64,000 bases of DNA from Terriglobia bacterium (lineage in GTDB: Bacteria; Acidobacteriota; UBA6911): positions 124,001-188,000 of the forward strand of contig JAIQGI010000007.1 in NCBI GenBank assembly GCA_020072565.1, written 5' to 3'. Positions 1 through 9,355 of the stretch are shown here, one piece after another. Positions within the stretch are counted from its first letter, which is position 1; each line of letters opens with the position of its first letter. A program made the position numbers and the translations under genes. The notes beneath the pieces were generated by a model that was not told the DNA's origin, made no database searches, and was given only the letters and a program-made list of their open reading frames with translations.

Positions 1-978
1 GGTAGTTCCAAATGCCCATTCCGTCATCCATAATGCTAACCCCCGATTCCTAACAAGATTGTCCTGAGCAAGATCAACGAAACCGCTGATAGCATTGTCT
101 GCCTTGCCATTTGCAACTGTGGCATAACCGTGGAACGCACCTCGAAACAAACAGCTTCCTGCAACCGGATCCTGGAGTATCGTCTGCAAATAATTCTCTG
201 ATCCCGATGCAGAAGCGTCTTCCGGTGCAAGAATCTTCGTATTAAAATCTTCCTGCTGCAATCGGGAAGCGACTGCTTTGATGCCGGCGGTTAATTCCGC
301 AGGCGACCAGTACGTCATGATTCCATCAGGACCAGGTTCATTTTGAAGTGAAATATAATCAAAAGTAAGACCGTAGTTGTTTTGTGCATAATGAAGGAGT
401 GCAGTCCAATATTCGGCAACTTCTTCATAAATCCTGGAATCAGAGGAACGGATGTGATTGTTGGGCAGATTATAAGCAGGTCCATCAGTTGCCCAATCCA
501 TCACGTTATAATTATATTCCACCACAACCAATTTCAAGCCGGCGTCCTGGAGTGCCTTGGCTCGCTCGAAATATAAAAAATGTTTACCGAATTGTTTATT
601 GTACGAAATCCAATTGTAATGAAAAGGATCGCGGTCGTCGTTGGAAACCTCTTCGGGAGGATGCAACACCATGGCATAGTCATAACCCAGACCTTTTATC
701 TCCTTCGCAACATCCGGGAATGGAATAGGATAATTTGGTGGCCACGTTTTGGTCCAGGGCGCGTACACGTGCGCGGTAATACCCCATCCTTCGATTGTTT
801 GATATCCAACAGCGCCGTCGACTATCACACTGGCAACTTGGCCATCAGCACCCTTGAACGCACCTTCATCAGCACGGGGAGGAGAACAATTTTCCCCTAA
901 AAAAAGGCCGAGGGAGGAGAAGAGCACGAGAGTGATATAAATATATAAGGCGACGGTGAATCTGGTACGAGGTTTCAT
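1..978 (-). CDS. Secreted GH30-like glycoside hydrolase, C-terminus outside window
   Basis: Open without a stop from an ATG at 978 to the window edge (326 codons seen). The N-terminus has a basic start and a hydrophobic stretch (about residues 8-28), consistent with export. TIEGWGI (61-67) is the entry motif of clan GH-A family 30 enzymes. LQNEPG (211-216) carries the probable acid/base Glu214, and WMTEW (317-321) the probable nucleophile Glu320; AFHGY (281-285) fits the family's His-Tyr region. Known family: retaining glucosidases, xylanases, fucosidases and galactanases. Substrate cannot be read here. As the last gene of the minus-strand series it may trim or turn over the glycan made by the locus. 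GH30-like assignment rests on motifs; a neighbouring GH-A family is the alternative. Confidence 0.8.
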   Translation of the reverse strand, partial: MKPRTRFTVALYIYITLVLFSSLGLFLGENCSPPRADEGAFKGADGQVASVIVDGAVGYQTIEGWGITAHVYAPWTKTWPPNYPIPFPDVAKEIKGLGYDYAMVLHPPEEVSNDDRDPFHYNWISYNKQFGKHFLYFERAKALQDAGLKLVVVEYNYNVMDWATDGPAYNLPNNHIRSSDSRIYEEVAEYWTALLHYAQNNYGLTFDYISLQNEPGPDGIMTYWSPAELTAGIKAVASRLQQEDFNTKILAPEDASASGSENYLQTILQDPVAGSCLFRGAFHGYATVANGKADNAISGFVDLAQDNLVRNRGLALWMTEWAFGTT

Positions 979-1317
979 GGCAAACCCAACTAAATTTAGA
1001 AGCCACCGACGTACCCATTACCGCATGCCCCGTGCGGGCAGGTCGCGAGATAGAACCTGCGGTCCGGAAATCATCGCCAAGAAGTCCGTGCCCGTTATAC
1101 TTTGGCTCAACCGGCGAGGATACCACTATTTCATTGCTATCGGGCCTGGCAGCGCGTCGGGCCGGATGCGCAGGAAGCACTCAATTCAGATATTGCACCG
1201 GCGGGGTGATGAGCATCGAGCTATTGTCACTGACGATCTACCGACAACCAGGTCACCCATTTCTGAATTCATCGCCACGGAACAACTGCCGCCCGTGCTG
1301 GAGTGCAGTGCCTTGAA
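979..1317. other. Intergenic, no gene recognised
   Basis: About 340 bp between the stop of a GT2 gene and the start of the GH30-like gene. Short open frames exist on both strands but none has family motifs. I see no clear terminator or promoter. It is long enough to hold a separate promoter for the glycosidase. Confidence 0.4.
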
Positions 1318-2079
1318 CTAACTCCCTGGCAAAACAGAGGCCGGTTGCCGTCCCGCCTGATTGAGCGCTCGAACATGACTCCATGCTGACCAGCGAAACC
1401 TGAGAAACTGCACCAAAGCCCGCATACAAAAGCGAAGCAGTTTAAAGTAACGAATACTGCAGGCGCCGGTCGTCCGCGGCAAATGTCGGATGTTTGTCTC
1501 AACAATCTTCTCCAGACTTCCCTTTGCTGCGATGCAGAGAAGCAAGGAAGGAGTCAAGCTGTCATCCGGTATCAACCTTCTGATTCTCTGGTAGAAATCC
1601 CATGTCATCAACTTGAAAGGTGCGTTCACGTCCCGGCACGCTACCCCAAAGACGGCAAGGATACCGTATCGGAGAAGGCGTGCGATGACGATGCGATGCG
1701 ACGGATCGTGACGTTTCTTCCGCACACCCGTAAGGAATTCGGATTCATGACGTCTTTGCCATAGAATCCAAAAGTCCGCAGGATCAGTTTGTCCATCGCT
1801 GTCCATAAGAAAAACATACTCGCACTCGGCTCGATCCGCACCATATAACAAAGCGTCGCCGTGGCCCCCGTTTGATTTGTGCAGCGGAATCACCTGGGGA
1901 TATTTCCTAGCGAGATCGTCGATCAATTTAGCCGTCCGGTCCGTACTTCCATCATCTACAGCAAGCAGCTTGGACCCTGGCAGTTTTGCGAGAATCGCCG
2001 CATGGATACTCTCAATAATCTGCACAATGCACTGCTCTTCGTTGTAAATCGGCATGACAATCGAGAGCGCAGCCCTCAT
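1318..2079 (-). CDS. GT2 family glycosyltransferase (DPM/GtrB-like)
   Basis: About 253 residues, typical for a soluble GT-A glycosyltransferase of family 2. MPIYNEE (9-15) is the N-terminal family signature, DDGSTD (42-47) the nucleotide-binding motif and DSD (93-95) the metal-binding DxD. RHLPRTTG near the C-terminus matches the conserved loop of polyprenyl-phosphate hexose synthases. The ATG at 2079 overlaps the stop of the upstream flavoprotein gene as ATGA, so translation is probably coupled; an ATG at 2091 is also possible. Likely role: loading a single sugar on a polyprenyl phosphate or extending a lipid-linked glycan on the cytoplasmic side. Sugar unknown. Confidence 0.85.
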   Translation of the reverse strand: MRAALSIVMPIYNEEQCIVQIIESIHAAILAKLPGSKLLAVDDGSTDRTAKLIDDLARKYPQVIPLHKSNGGHGDALLYGADRAECEYVFLMDSDGQTDPADFWILWQRRHESEFLTGVRKKRHDPSHRIVIARLLRYGILAVFGVACRDVNAPFKLMTWDFYQRIRRLIPDDSLTPSLLLCIAAKGSLEKIVETNIRHLPRTTGACSIRYFKLLRFCMRALVQFLRFRWSAWSHVRALNQAGRQPASVLPGS

Positions 2080-3419
2080 TTCAGATGCCATTCCTTTTCT
2101 TCCTTTCCATCAATAATGAAGTCAACTACGTCAATTCCCTGTTTGTAGGAGTGATCCATATTTCCAATCTCATACATCCACGCCCCGAATCTACCTCTTG
2201 AATATGCTCGATGTTCCATAAGATACAACTGGATAACCCGCAATGCCTCGTTCCTGCCCAGGGTAGGTACAGGATATGCGTAGTCAACCTTCATTACATG
2301 GGAAGATGCCCTCTCCGACCCCGTCGGCACAAATCCGACATTATGGAGGCCCTCCCATGTGCGTACTTCGACCGCCTCCTGCTTTTCAGACTTGCAATCC
2401 GAAAAAGACGTTTCACACATGAATGCACAATATCGGTCCGTGCGACCCAGGGGCACATTGAAGGGGGAATAATGTGCAAAATTTGTCACGCGATTGAAAG
2501 GAAGACTCAATTCAGGAAAATACATCCAGCACCAATTTCCCTTCAATGGCATTGTCACTCCACATCCAACGGCATACGTACCTGAATGACGGAGCAAACT
2601 CGCGCATTGCAGGACGCATTCGGGTACACCTTCAATCAATCTCACAAGAACATCAACTGGCATCGAGGTGATCAAATGTTCGTAGCGCACCCTCGACCCA
2701 TCATTCAGACAGATGGTGCGCTCAGCGAGATTGACTCCAACAACTTCCTTGTTGTACTTCAACTTTTGTTTTGGCAGGCTGGCAGCCAACCGCCGAAATA
2801 TTTCTCCCGTTCCCCCCCTCAAGGGAAATACAAATGTTCTGTTTGGCCCCCAATCATCATCCGCCTGACGCAACAGAACACCCTTCAATGCCTCCTCAAA
2901 GCTGACTATGCTTACACGCTCATCAATCCAGTCCGACGACATTTTCTCCGCTTCCGTAGCCCAGACCTTCCAATTGTACGGCCTCATGAACAGATTTACG
3001 ATATCCTCTCCGAACGTTTGCACCATCCACTCATTGAAAGGCATCGTGGCTTTCCCACCCTTGGCAGTCATTAAGCCTAACAAGGTCCGGAGTGCTTTAT
3101 CAGATGGAAGATGGCCAAGATTGTTCTGAAAGGGATAGGGGACCTCGCAATTCCCGATTTTGATGAAACTCTTTCTTCGATGGTACAGAAGTTCGCCACC
3201 GCACTGCTCTTCGAGCATGCGGTCAAATTCCTCATAATGCGAGAAAATCACGTGGCCGCCTACGTCCCAGGTAAAGCCCTTATCATCAACAAAGGAAGCC
3301 GACAATCCTCCAGCGAAGCTTTGCCGTTCGAAGAGAATCCAATCATCGAAGCGGCAGTCAGTAAGCCTTTTTGCTGCACCCAGACCGCAGGGACCTGCCC
3401 CAATGATGACAATTTTCAT
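2076..3419 (-). CDS. FAD-dependent UDP-galactopyranose-mutase-like / amine-oxidase-fold flavoprotein
   Basis: 447 residues. The N-terminus has a Rossmann dinucleotide fold (VIIGAGPCGLGAAK, 4-17), followed by the FAD-binding GG and WDVGGH motifs. The C-terminus contains RGRFGAW and GNMDHS segments that close the FAD site. This layout is seen in the UDP-galactopyranose mutase / protoporphyrinogen-oxidase-like group that recurs in polysaccharide loci. Possible roles are ring contraction of a UDP-sugar to a furanose, or oxidation of a sugar or isoprenoid; sequence alone does not decide. Translationally coupled to the downstream GT2 through ATGA. Confidence 0.75.
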   Translation of the reverse strand: MKIVIIGAGPCGLGAAKRLTDCRFDDWILFERQSFAGGLSASFVDDKGFTWDVGGHVIFSHYEEFDRMLEEQCGGELLYHRRKSFIKIGNCEVPYPFQNNLGHLPSDKALRTLLGLMTAKGGKATMPFNEWMVQTFGEDIVNLFMRPYNWKVWATEAEKMSSDWIDERVSIVSFEEALKGVLLRQADDDWGPNRTFVFPLRGGTGEIFRRLAASLPKQKLKYNKEVVGVNLAERTICLNDGSRVRYEHLITSMPVDVLVRLIEGVPECVLQCASLLRHSGTYAVGCGVTMPLKGNWCWMYFPELSLPFNRVTNFAHYSPFNVPLGRTDRYCAFMCETSFSDCKSEKQEAVEVRTWEGLHNVGFVPTGSERASSHVMKVDYAYPVPTLGRNEALRVIQLYLMEHRAYSRGRFGAWMYEIGNMDHSYKQGIDVVDFIIDGKEEKEWHLK

Positions 3420-3558
3420 GACGAGCTCAGTATCTTAACCTATTCTCGCTGCATGAAAGCGCACAGTCTTTCCAGTCATGTTTTTGATCTTCATCGGCAC
3501 AAAAGACATGCTACTTTCAACAAAATTCTCCCCAGCGCACAAATCCTTCAAAATGTTG

Positions 3559-4461
3559 CTATTCAAGATGGAAACCGTCTAGATAAAGCGAGAAGGGGTT
3601 CGCCGGCTGCTCCGCAATCAGCATGATCCGCCGGATTGCGGTCATATCCATCCGATGCGCCGCCAACGCCCCAAGAGAAATGTGGATGGCGTTGATGCCG
3701 GGTCTGATTGTGAGCTCAGTGTCGTATGAATGCTCGCTACTGTAATGCATATCCTGAATGGTCAGAGCCAGCCTCACCGCGCTTGAAAGGTCGGAATAGA
3801 CAGTGAACCCTAATTGCCCCCACCCTGTCCAGTCCGGGTATAACTCATCGATGACGAAAACCGAATACCTAGCAGGCTCGAATGTGACCTTACCCATCCG
3901 CTTGCCCCTTGGTTCTGCGGCACCATCAGGTGCAGCAGCGATTTCAAACTTTGCGTCGTCCGGCCTGCATCTGCGCAAATCCCAGACTGAATCGAAATCA
4001 AAAAGGATGGGAAAGGATCTGTTCCGATGAATGGTCTCCATCCCTGACAGGATTGGTGGCTTGAAAACCGCAAGAAGAACAGCCAGCGCGGAGAACCGCA
4101 GCAGCCAGCGGAATGCCACCGGAAACTTGTGGATAATGGTGTAGTGAAATACGAGAAATGAAGCCGCCCCGAGAAAATCGGCAACCGCATCCCTCACCTC
4201 GGCATCCCCTCCTTCGGCCCCCTGAACCAATTCCGTTAGAATCCCAATAAGCGCAGTGAAAAACAGCACAATGAGGTATTCCCACACCGTGTATTTTCGT
4301 TTCCGCGGTGCAAGTCTCAGCAGAACCAGAGCTGCAACACCGAACAACGGTGCGTGTCCAGCGTTGAACAAGTCATCGATGAAGCGGCCGTGTGCCGGCA
4401 CTGGAATGCTCAAAATCAGGCTCAAGACCAAGGCTGCGGTCGCTATAGGGCCGACTTTCAT
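3559..4461 (-). CDS. VanZ-like membrane protein with C-terminal lectin-like domain
   Basis: 300 residues. The N-terminal half has about four membrane segments and the VanZ signature: Glu77 and Gln80 in TELVQ, then Arg90-Asp91 and Asp95 in RDAVADFLGA. After a fifth hydrophobic segment (about 115-135) the last ~165 residues form a soluble beta-rich domain (FDFDSVWD, DGFHLE at the end) of the kind seen in galactose-binding-like folds. An SD-like GAGGT lies 7 bases before the ATG. VanZ-family proteins are poorly understood; the extra domain suggests a periplasmic sugar-binding role. Flanked by about 140 bp and 115 bp without genes. Confidence 0.7.
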   Translation of the reverse strand: MKVGPIATAALVLSLILSIPVPAHGRFIDDLFNAGHAPLFGVAALVLLRLAPRKRKYTVWEYLIVLFFTALIGILTELVQGAEGGDAEVRDAVADFLGAASFLVFHYTIIHKFPVAFRWLLRFSALAVLLAVFKPPILSGMETIHRNRSFPILFDFDSVWDLRRCRPDDAKFEIAAAPDGAAEPRGKRMGKVTFEPARYSVFVIDELYPDWTGWGQLGFTVYSDLSSAVRLALTIQDMHYSSEHSYDTELTIRPGINAIHISLGALAAHRMDMTAIRRIMLIAEQPANPFSLYLDGFHLE

Positions 4462-4576
4462 TTGGGTACCTCATGACAGCGAGAATTTCGTCTGAACAAA
4501 AGACTCATATATGCCACTGACTTCACCGCTCGCCCAGAGCCACAAGCGTGACTGAGCGCAAAAAGTAGCATAATCT

Positions 4577-6064
4577 CTAAACTTCAGTCTCGGAATTCTC
4601 CGCAAAAATCTTATATGCCTTTGTCTTCGGGTTGCTGACCTCAAGAAGGTTTGAAAAAATCGATTTGCAGAACAGCCTTGCTCCACGAACTATGATTCCG
4701 GGATTTGAGAAGATCAGCCTTGTCAATCTCTGAAGATTATTCAAATCCAAAAACACCTTCAAAAGGCAAATCAGCCGAAAAACCGGATACTTCTGCGCCC
4801 TTAGCAGAGTGGCCTTAAACCGATTCACGTCTGACAAGTTAAAGGTCGACGTTTCAATATGGATCGTATCACTAATTAAATGGTCGTACTTTTCCCAGGT
4901 GTTTGCCCCCAGAAGTCCCTGCGCTCTGAGCCTCTGATGCAAAAATGTTCCTGGGTATGGAGTTGTCACACAGATATTGGAGCTGAAAGGCCTTATCGTT
5001 TTAAGAAGGTCTTTTGTCTCCTCTACTGTTTGCCTAGTTTCTCCCTCACTTCCTATCATCAGGTAAGCATGTGTCAGCATTCCCTCTTCATGGCAAATCC
5101 TGAAGACTTCCTTTATTTTCTCTACCCGGATTCCCTTTTGAAGAAGGTCGAGTATCTTTTGACTTCCTGACTCAACGCCCAGTGCAATCATAAAGCATCC
5201 AGCTGATTTCAGCTTTTTGATAATTTTTCGATCGAGCAAGCTGACTCGCGATTGGCATCTCCAGAAAATATCGATTTTTTCGTCCCTGATTCTTTCACAT
5301 AAATCGATCACCCTTTTGCGGTTTGTGACAAAAGTGTCGTCCGAAACAACGAAAAAGTCGAGTTTGAACTTCTCCTTCATCATTTGGATCTGCCTGATCA
5401 CATAGTCACTGCTATGAAATCTGACTTTTTTCCCAAACATTTTTTCCAGCGTCGGTTGACAAAATATGCATTCTCCAGGGCAGCCGCGTGATGTGACAAG
5501 AGACAACTCGCGGAAACCTTTCGCCCTGAAATACCTTTCATAAGGAAATAACGATTGATCCGGAAAAGGCAGTTCGTCCAGATTCTCAATCTTCTCGATA
5601 TCGGCGGTTATGGTAACCCTGTCATCCTTATCCCGAAATGCAATCCCCTTGATTCCTGCAAGATCCCCGTCATTCTCCAGCGCCTTAATGACCAATGGGA
5701 ATGAGATTTCTGCTTCGCCCATGCAGACAACCTCTGCACCTAATTCCTTCAGGGTTTCCTCTGGGAGGACACTAGCATGCGGACCTCCAAGCACGAATTT
5801 CGCATGTTTGTCGCGACTCCGAATCGTATCAATGCATCTCTTTGTCGTGCCATACAAAGAAGATGTAAGTGAAATCCCGTAAATGTCCCCTTGCCCATTC
5901 AATGAATGGATCTGGCGCCAAGCTTCGTCAAAAGTGAGATCAACCATTTCAACAGCGAAACCTTGCTGCTTGAGCACAGCGCCTAAACTGGCCAATCCTA
6001 ATGGCGGGTATAAGGCGGACTGCTTTGTAACTTCCGCAGGCCATATTAGAAACGTTCTTTTCAT
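4577..6064 (-). CDS. B12-binding radical SAM protein
   Basis: 495 residues. The N-terminus (1-140) is a cobalamin-binding-type Rossmann domain with PPLGLASLGA and LGGPHASVLPEE; the core has the radical SAM cluster motif Cys195, Cys199, Cys202 in SRGCPGECIFC. The C-terminal region is helical and unassigned. I chose the ATG at 6064 because GAGAGG stands 8 bases upstream and the B12 domain begins there; the frame is open 25 codons further upstream but that stretch lacks family character. Family members methylate unactivated carbons or rearrange skeletons. Substrate unknown; the nearest genes are membrane glycosyltransferases. Confidence 0.9.
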   Translation of the reverse strand: MKRTFLIWPAEVTKQSALYPPLGLASLGAVLKQQGFAVEMVDLTFDEAWRQIHSLNGQGDIYGISLTSSLYGTTKRCIDTIRSRDKHAKFVLGGPHASVLPEETLKELGAEVVCMGEAEISFPLVIKALENDGDLAGIKGIAFRDKDDRVTITADIEKIENLDELPFPDQSLFPYERYFRAKGFRELSLVTSRGCPGECIFCQPTLEKMFGKKVRFHSSDYVIRQIQMMKEKFKLDFFVVSDDTFVTNRKRVIDLCERIRDEKIDIFWRCQSRVSLLDRKIIKKLKSAGCFMIALGVESGSQKILDLLQKGIRVEKIKEVFRICHEEGMLTHAYLMIGSEGETRQTVEETKDLLKTIRPFSSNICVTTPYPGTFLHQRLRAQGLLGANTWEKYDHLISDTIHIETSTFNLSDVNRFKATLLRAQKYPVFRLICLLKVFLDLNNLQRLTRLIFSNPGIIVRGARLFCKSIFSNLLEVSNPKTKAYKIFAENSETEV

Positions 6065-6285
6065 GTTATAAGCCTCTCGAGCCTGTTCTTCGGCTTTGCC
6101 CGGAAGCGCCAGGTCTCCACGGAAAAACAATTGATCCAAAGACCCCAGCGCTGCGTCACTTCCATCAAAAATATCTCTTCCCGATTATGCCTAACGCAAC
6201 ACGCCTTTCCCAATCATCTGCTGCCTTCACGTCGACCGTTCCTAAGAAAATACACTGCATGAAAATCGCCCAAAAACGAAGACAT

Positions 6286-7824
6286 TCAATTCTTCATAGA
6301 AAAAACCAAAATCAAAACATGATAGAACGTTTTTCTTTCCGCGAGTCTCGCTGTACCTTGCATTCCTGCGATCAGCTTCTCGGGCATGATATCAGAATTA
6401 AACGTAGCAATGATAATCCTCTTTGATTGCCCACCTAATCTTTGTACTTCCTTCGAAAGTTTATCCGAGAAATCCTCCCTCGATATCCAATTTATTCCAA
6501 CGCCTCTTATGTTTGTTCCGGGCCTGACATAGCGTTCCAAAGCAACCCTATTGGCGGCTCTGCACACAAAAACAGCATCTCCTTCCTGCACGTAACTGGA
6601 AAGATACTCTCCTGCACCTTTCCAATCGTCTTTTTTATATGTATGAACCCATAGCAGGCTCGAAAAGGAACCGAGCAGAACAGCGAGTATTAGGATTACA
6701 TTTGATATCAATTTCAGACTCGCAAACGTATGGGCATATTTGAGCCCGAAGACAGCGATGATCGGTACACCAAGGGCCGCCGGAAGAAAAATTCTCAGCA
6801 GCCAGATGGGAAGAACAACTTGAGACAGGACAAAGATGCCAATCGGATATGCGAATAAAGAAGCAGCCAGAATCGTTCCTTTTATGAGCTGTTGCTTGAA
6901 AATATAGAAAGTTCCAAAGGTTAACAATAGCCAAATCGGAAGCACGGCAAGGACATAGAGTAATCTCGGCAGTTGGAAAGGCAGATCCAGTTTCCAGACC
7001 CCAGTCACCTGAACGAAAATGAGGCCCACACTCCAAAGAGACGGCTTGCCGACCCAGTAGGGAAAACCGGGGAACACCGTGGGATTGTTTAACTGTTTCC
7101 AAAAGAAAGGCAACCAGGGCGAATAGACTAAAAAGGTGACCATTCCAGAGGCAATCCATCCCCATAGGCGCCTCTTATTCAACTGTTTATAGACCAAGGA
7201 TATGGCCAAATAAGCCACATTTAGCAGAGCGCAGTAAACGAACGCCACATGGTGGACATATAGCACAAGGGCCTGAATCATGCCGAAGGTGAGATAGAGG
7301 CGCATTCCCATTTGGCTATGAGCGCGAAGCAGAAATCCGAGAGCGAAGGAAGCCAGCGCGAACCACATGCCATAGGGTCGAACCTCTTGGGAATAATAGA
7401 CATGCAAGGGGAGCACCGCCGTCAAAAGAACCGCTAGATTGGAGTATTTCATGCTCCAGTTCAGTCCGTAACGGCATAGAAAGAACACCCCTGCCAACCC
7501 CATAGTTCCCCAAATCACACTAAACAGACGGACGGAATAATCCGTATTGCCGAATTGGACAATCCAAGAATGAAGCAGGATATAAAACAGAGGAGGATGT
7601 ATGTCGTGAGTCACCCTGCGCAGCATGTTTACGAATCCCTCAATGGCGGCGATTTTCACGCAAAGAGCTTCATCAAGCCACAAACCTCTTTCCGTCAACA
7701 AATAAAGCCGAATGCACAAACCGAAGAGGATGATCAAAACCGTGGTACCCCATAATATCCACGACCGCCGGCCATTTGCTAAATAGCTGTCTGCGTTTGC
7801 CTTAAAGACGCCGTCAGCCATCAT
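6286..7824 (-). CDS. Membrane glycosyltransferase, GT39/ArnT-like (GT-C)
   Basis: 512 residues with about ten membrane segments. GLWLDEA (47-53) supplies the Asp-Glu pair of the first periplasmic loop, the catalytic and metal site of GT-C enzymes, and HPPLFY (76-81) is the following conserved loop. Enzymes of this group move a sugar from a polyprenyl-phosphate donor to an acceptor on the outer face of the membrane. The ATG overlaps the stop of the upstream GT87-like gene (ATGA, 7821-7824), so the two are probably co-translated. Donor sugar unknown. Confidence 0.85.
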   Translation of the reverse strand: MMADGVFKANADSYLANGRRSWILWGTTVLIILFGLCIRLYLLTERGLWLDEALCVKIAAIEGFVNMLRRVTHDIHPPLFYILLHSWIVQFGNTDYSVRLFSVIWGTMGLAGVFFLCRYGLNWSMKYSNLAVLLTAVLPLHVYYSQEVRPYGMWFALASFALGFLLRAHSQMGMRLYLTFGMIQALVLYVHHVAFVYCALLNVAYLAISLVYKQLNKRRLWGWIASGMVTFLVYSPWLPFFWKQLNNPTVFPGFPYWVGKPSLWSVGLIFVQVTGVWKLDLPFQLPRLLYVLAVLPIWLLLTFGTFYIFKQQLIKGTILAASLFAYPIGIFVLSQVVLPIWLLRIFLPAALGVPIIAVFGLKYAHTFASLKLISNVILILAVLLGSFSSLLWVHTYKKDDWKGAGEYLSSYVQEGDAVFVCRAANRVALERYVRPGTNIRGVGINWISREDFSDKLSKEVQRLGGQSKRIIIATFNSDIMPEKLIAGMQGTARLAERKTFYHVLILVFSMKN

Positions 7825-9098
7825 GAAATCTCGCAGGAAGACTCCGCTTTAATCAAACCCACCAAGCTCCACGCAGAATATGCCCAGAGCACTAGCGCGG
7901 CATACAATTTTACAGAAATGAGCAGCGTCAGCAGTCCTTGCCGCAAAATGGGGGATCCGAGGTTAACGTTCCATGCAATCATAACCATCGACAATCCGAC
8001 GAGGATTTTAACAACGAAAGGATCCTCGGACTCCACCGAGTGATATCCAAGGAACACGATGGCCGGAAGACACAGGGTGAGATGATGTTCCCAGGAAAAG
8101 GGGCCAACCAGAAACATGGTCAGGAGAAAAAAGGAAAATTGCAGGTTAATACAATCTTTTGCAGCTTTTCCTTTTGAGGACAGAACGCAGGTGGCGATTG
8201 CCGTCGCGACAAGAAGGAACGCAATGGGGTACATCAGCAGCCTAACAAGAGCGGGATTATGGGTCCATATTTCGTTGTATTGGTTTTGAATGAAGATCCG
8301 AGATAAAAATCCATTGATGCTTTGATTCCATGGCGAGGTGGGAGAAAGCACACCCATTGCGGCGCGGCCATACCCCCCAGATGGGACTACTTTTGTCAGC
8401 CAGTCGAACCAGGCACCACTAGGCAAACAAACCCAGCTGATGCCGATATACCCCCCCACCAGCCCTACCGTCCAGGCCACGATTGTATATCTCCGTCTCG
8501 CCAGAAAATAGAAAAGAAGCAACGCTGGGTAGGTTTTTGTGGCAATAGCTATGGAGAGCGGAAGGGCGACAAAGAAGGGTTTACTCTGAGAGAGCCATGC
8601 GTACCAAGCCAGGCAGATAAAAACCAGCACGGCCAAGTTAATCTGGCCGAGAGCGATCGTCTTCTGAACGGGCTGGAAAGAGAGCACATAAACTAAGGCA
8701 AAAATAAAAAAGGGCCGCTTGGCATCGAAATCAAAGATCTTGAAAAAGCTGAGATATATAAAAATCAAGATACAAACATGACTGACACACAGCATCAGTG
8801 CTTGGGCTGCATCGAAACTAAGCAACGAAAAAGGATAACAAAAAAGAAGACTAGTCGGAGGATAAAGATAGGGTGGACCAATGAACACTCCATCACGCAC
8901 AAGCAGCTTATAATCGTAGGGGGAGAGGCCCTTTGCGAAAGTTATCTTGGCGGCCGAATAATACGAGGGAAAATCGATAGTGGCATTGGATACAAGGGAA
9001 TATCCATATTTGTAGAGAAAGGGGATATACAATAGTGTGAAGAGAACGAAGTATAACAATTGCTCTTTTCTATTATCGCCTGTCATATCGAAATTCAA
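7821..9098 (-). CDS. GT87-like (DUF2029) polyprenyl-phosphate-dependent membrane glycosyltransferase
   Basis: 425 residues, many hydrophobic segments. NATIDFPSYYSAA near residue 40 gives the Asp42 and aromatic cluster of GT87/PimE-like mannosyltransferases, and LYPP (78-81) is the next conserved loop. Start is uncertain: TTG at 9098 has an AGG a suitable distance upstream, while an ATG lies at 9086. Known relatives add mannose or arabinose from a lipid-phosphate donor. It leads a two-gene unit with the downstream GT39-like gene. The 250 bp upstream hold no recognisable gene before the transposase remnant. Confidence 0.8.
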   Translation of the reverse strand: MNFDMTGDNRKEQLLYFVLFTLLYIPFLYKYGYSLVSNATIDFPSYYSAAKITFAKGLSPYDYKLLVRDGVFIGPPYLYPPTSLLFCYPFSLLSFDAAQALMLCVSHVCILIFIYLSFFKIFDFDAKRPFFIFALVYVLSFQPVQKTIALGQINLAVLVFICLAWYAWLSQSKPFFVALPLSIAIATKTYPALLLFYFLARRRYTIVAWTVGLVGGYIGISWVCLPSGAWFDWLTKVVPSGGYGRAAMGVLSPTSPWNQSINGFLSRIFIQNQYNEIWTHNPALVRLLMYPIAFLLVATAIATCVLSSKGKAAKDCINLQFSFFLLTMFLVGPFSWEHHLTLCLPAIVFLGYHSVESEDPFVVKILVGLSMVMIAWNVNLGSPILRQGLLTLLISVKLYAALVLWAYSAWSLVGLIKAESSCEIS

Positions 9099-9355
9099 TC
9101 ATAAAGCCTGCACAAACATCACCGTCGGACTGTCTTGCTAAAGTTTTCCAGATCGAAACGGTGCAACAGCCGACGCGCGGATTCTTCGCGGCTTAACAGG
9201 ATACTGAAAAAAACCGATCTTCGGCAATTTGTCCCTTCACTATGGCTTTCAACGAGTTTATGCGCAGGATTTTAGGTGGCTTTTATGCTCGGGGCAGAGG
9301 ATCTGCCATCCCGATCTGCCATGGCCAGCCTGCTGACCAGGCACTTCTCCCGCTT

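Noticed and set aside
956-1321. Plus-strand frame of 121 codons in the left intergenic region
   Set aside because: No recognisable motif, overlaps the start of the GH30-like gene, and would be the only intact plus-strand gene in the window.
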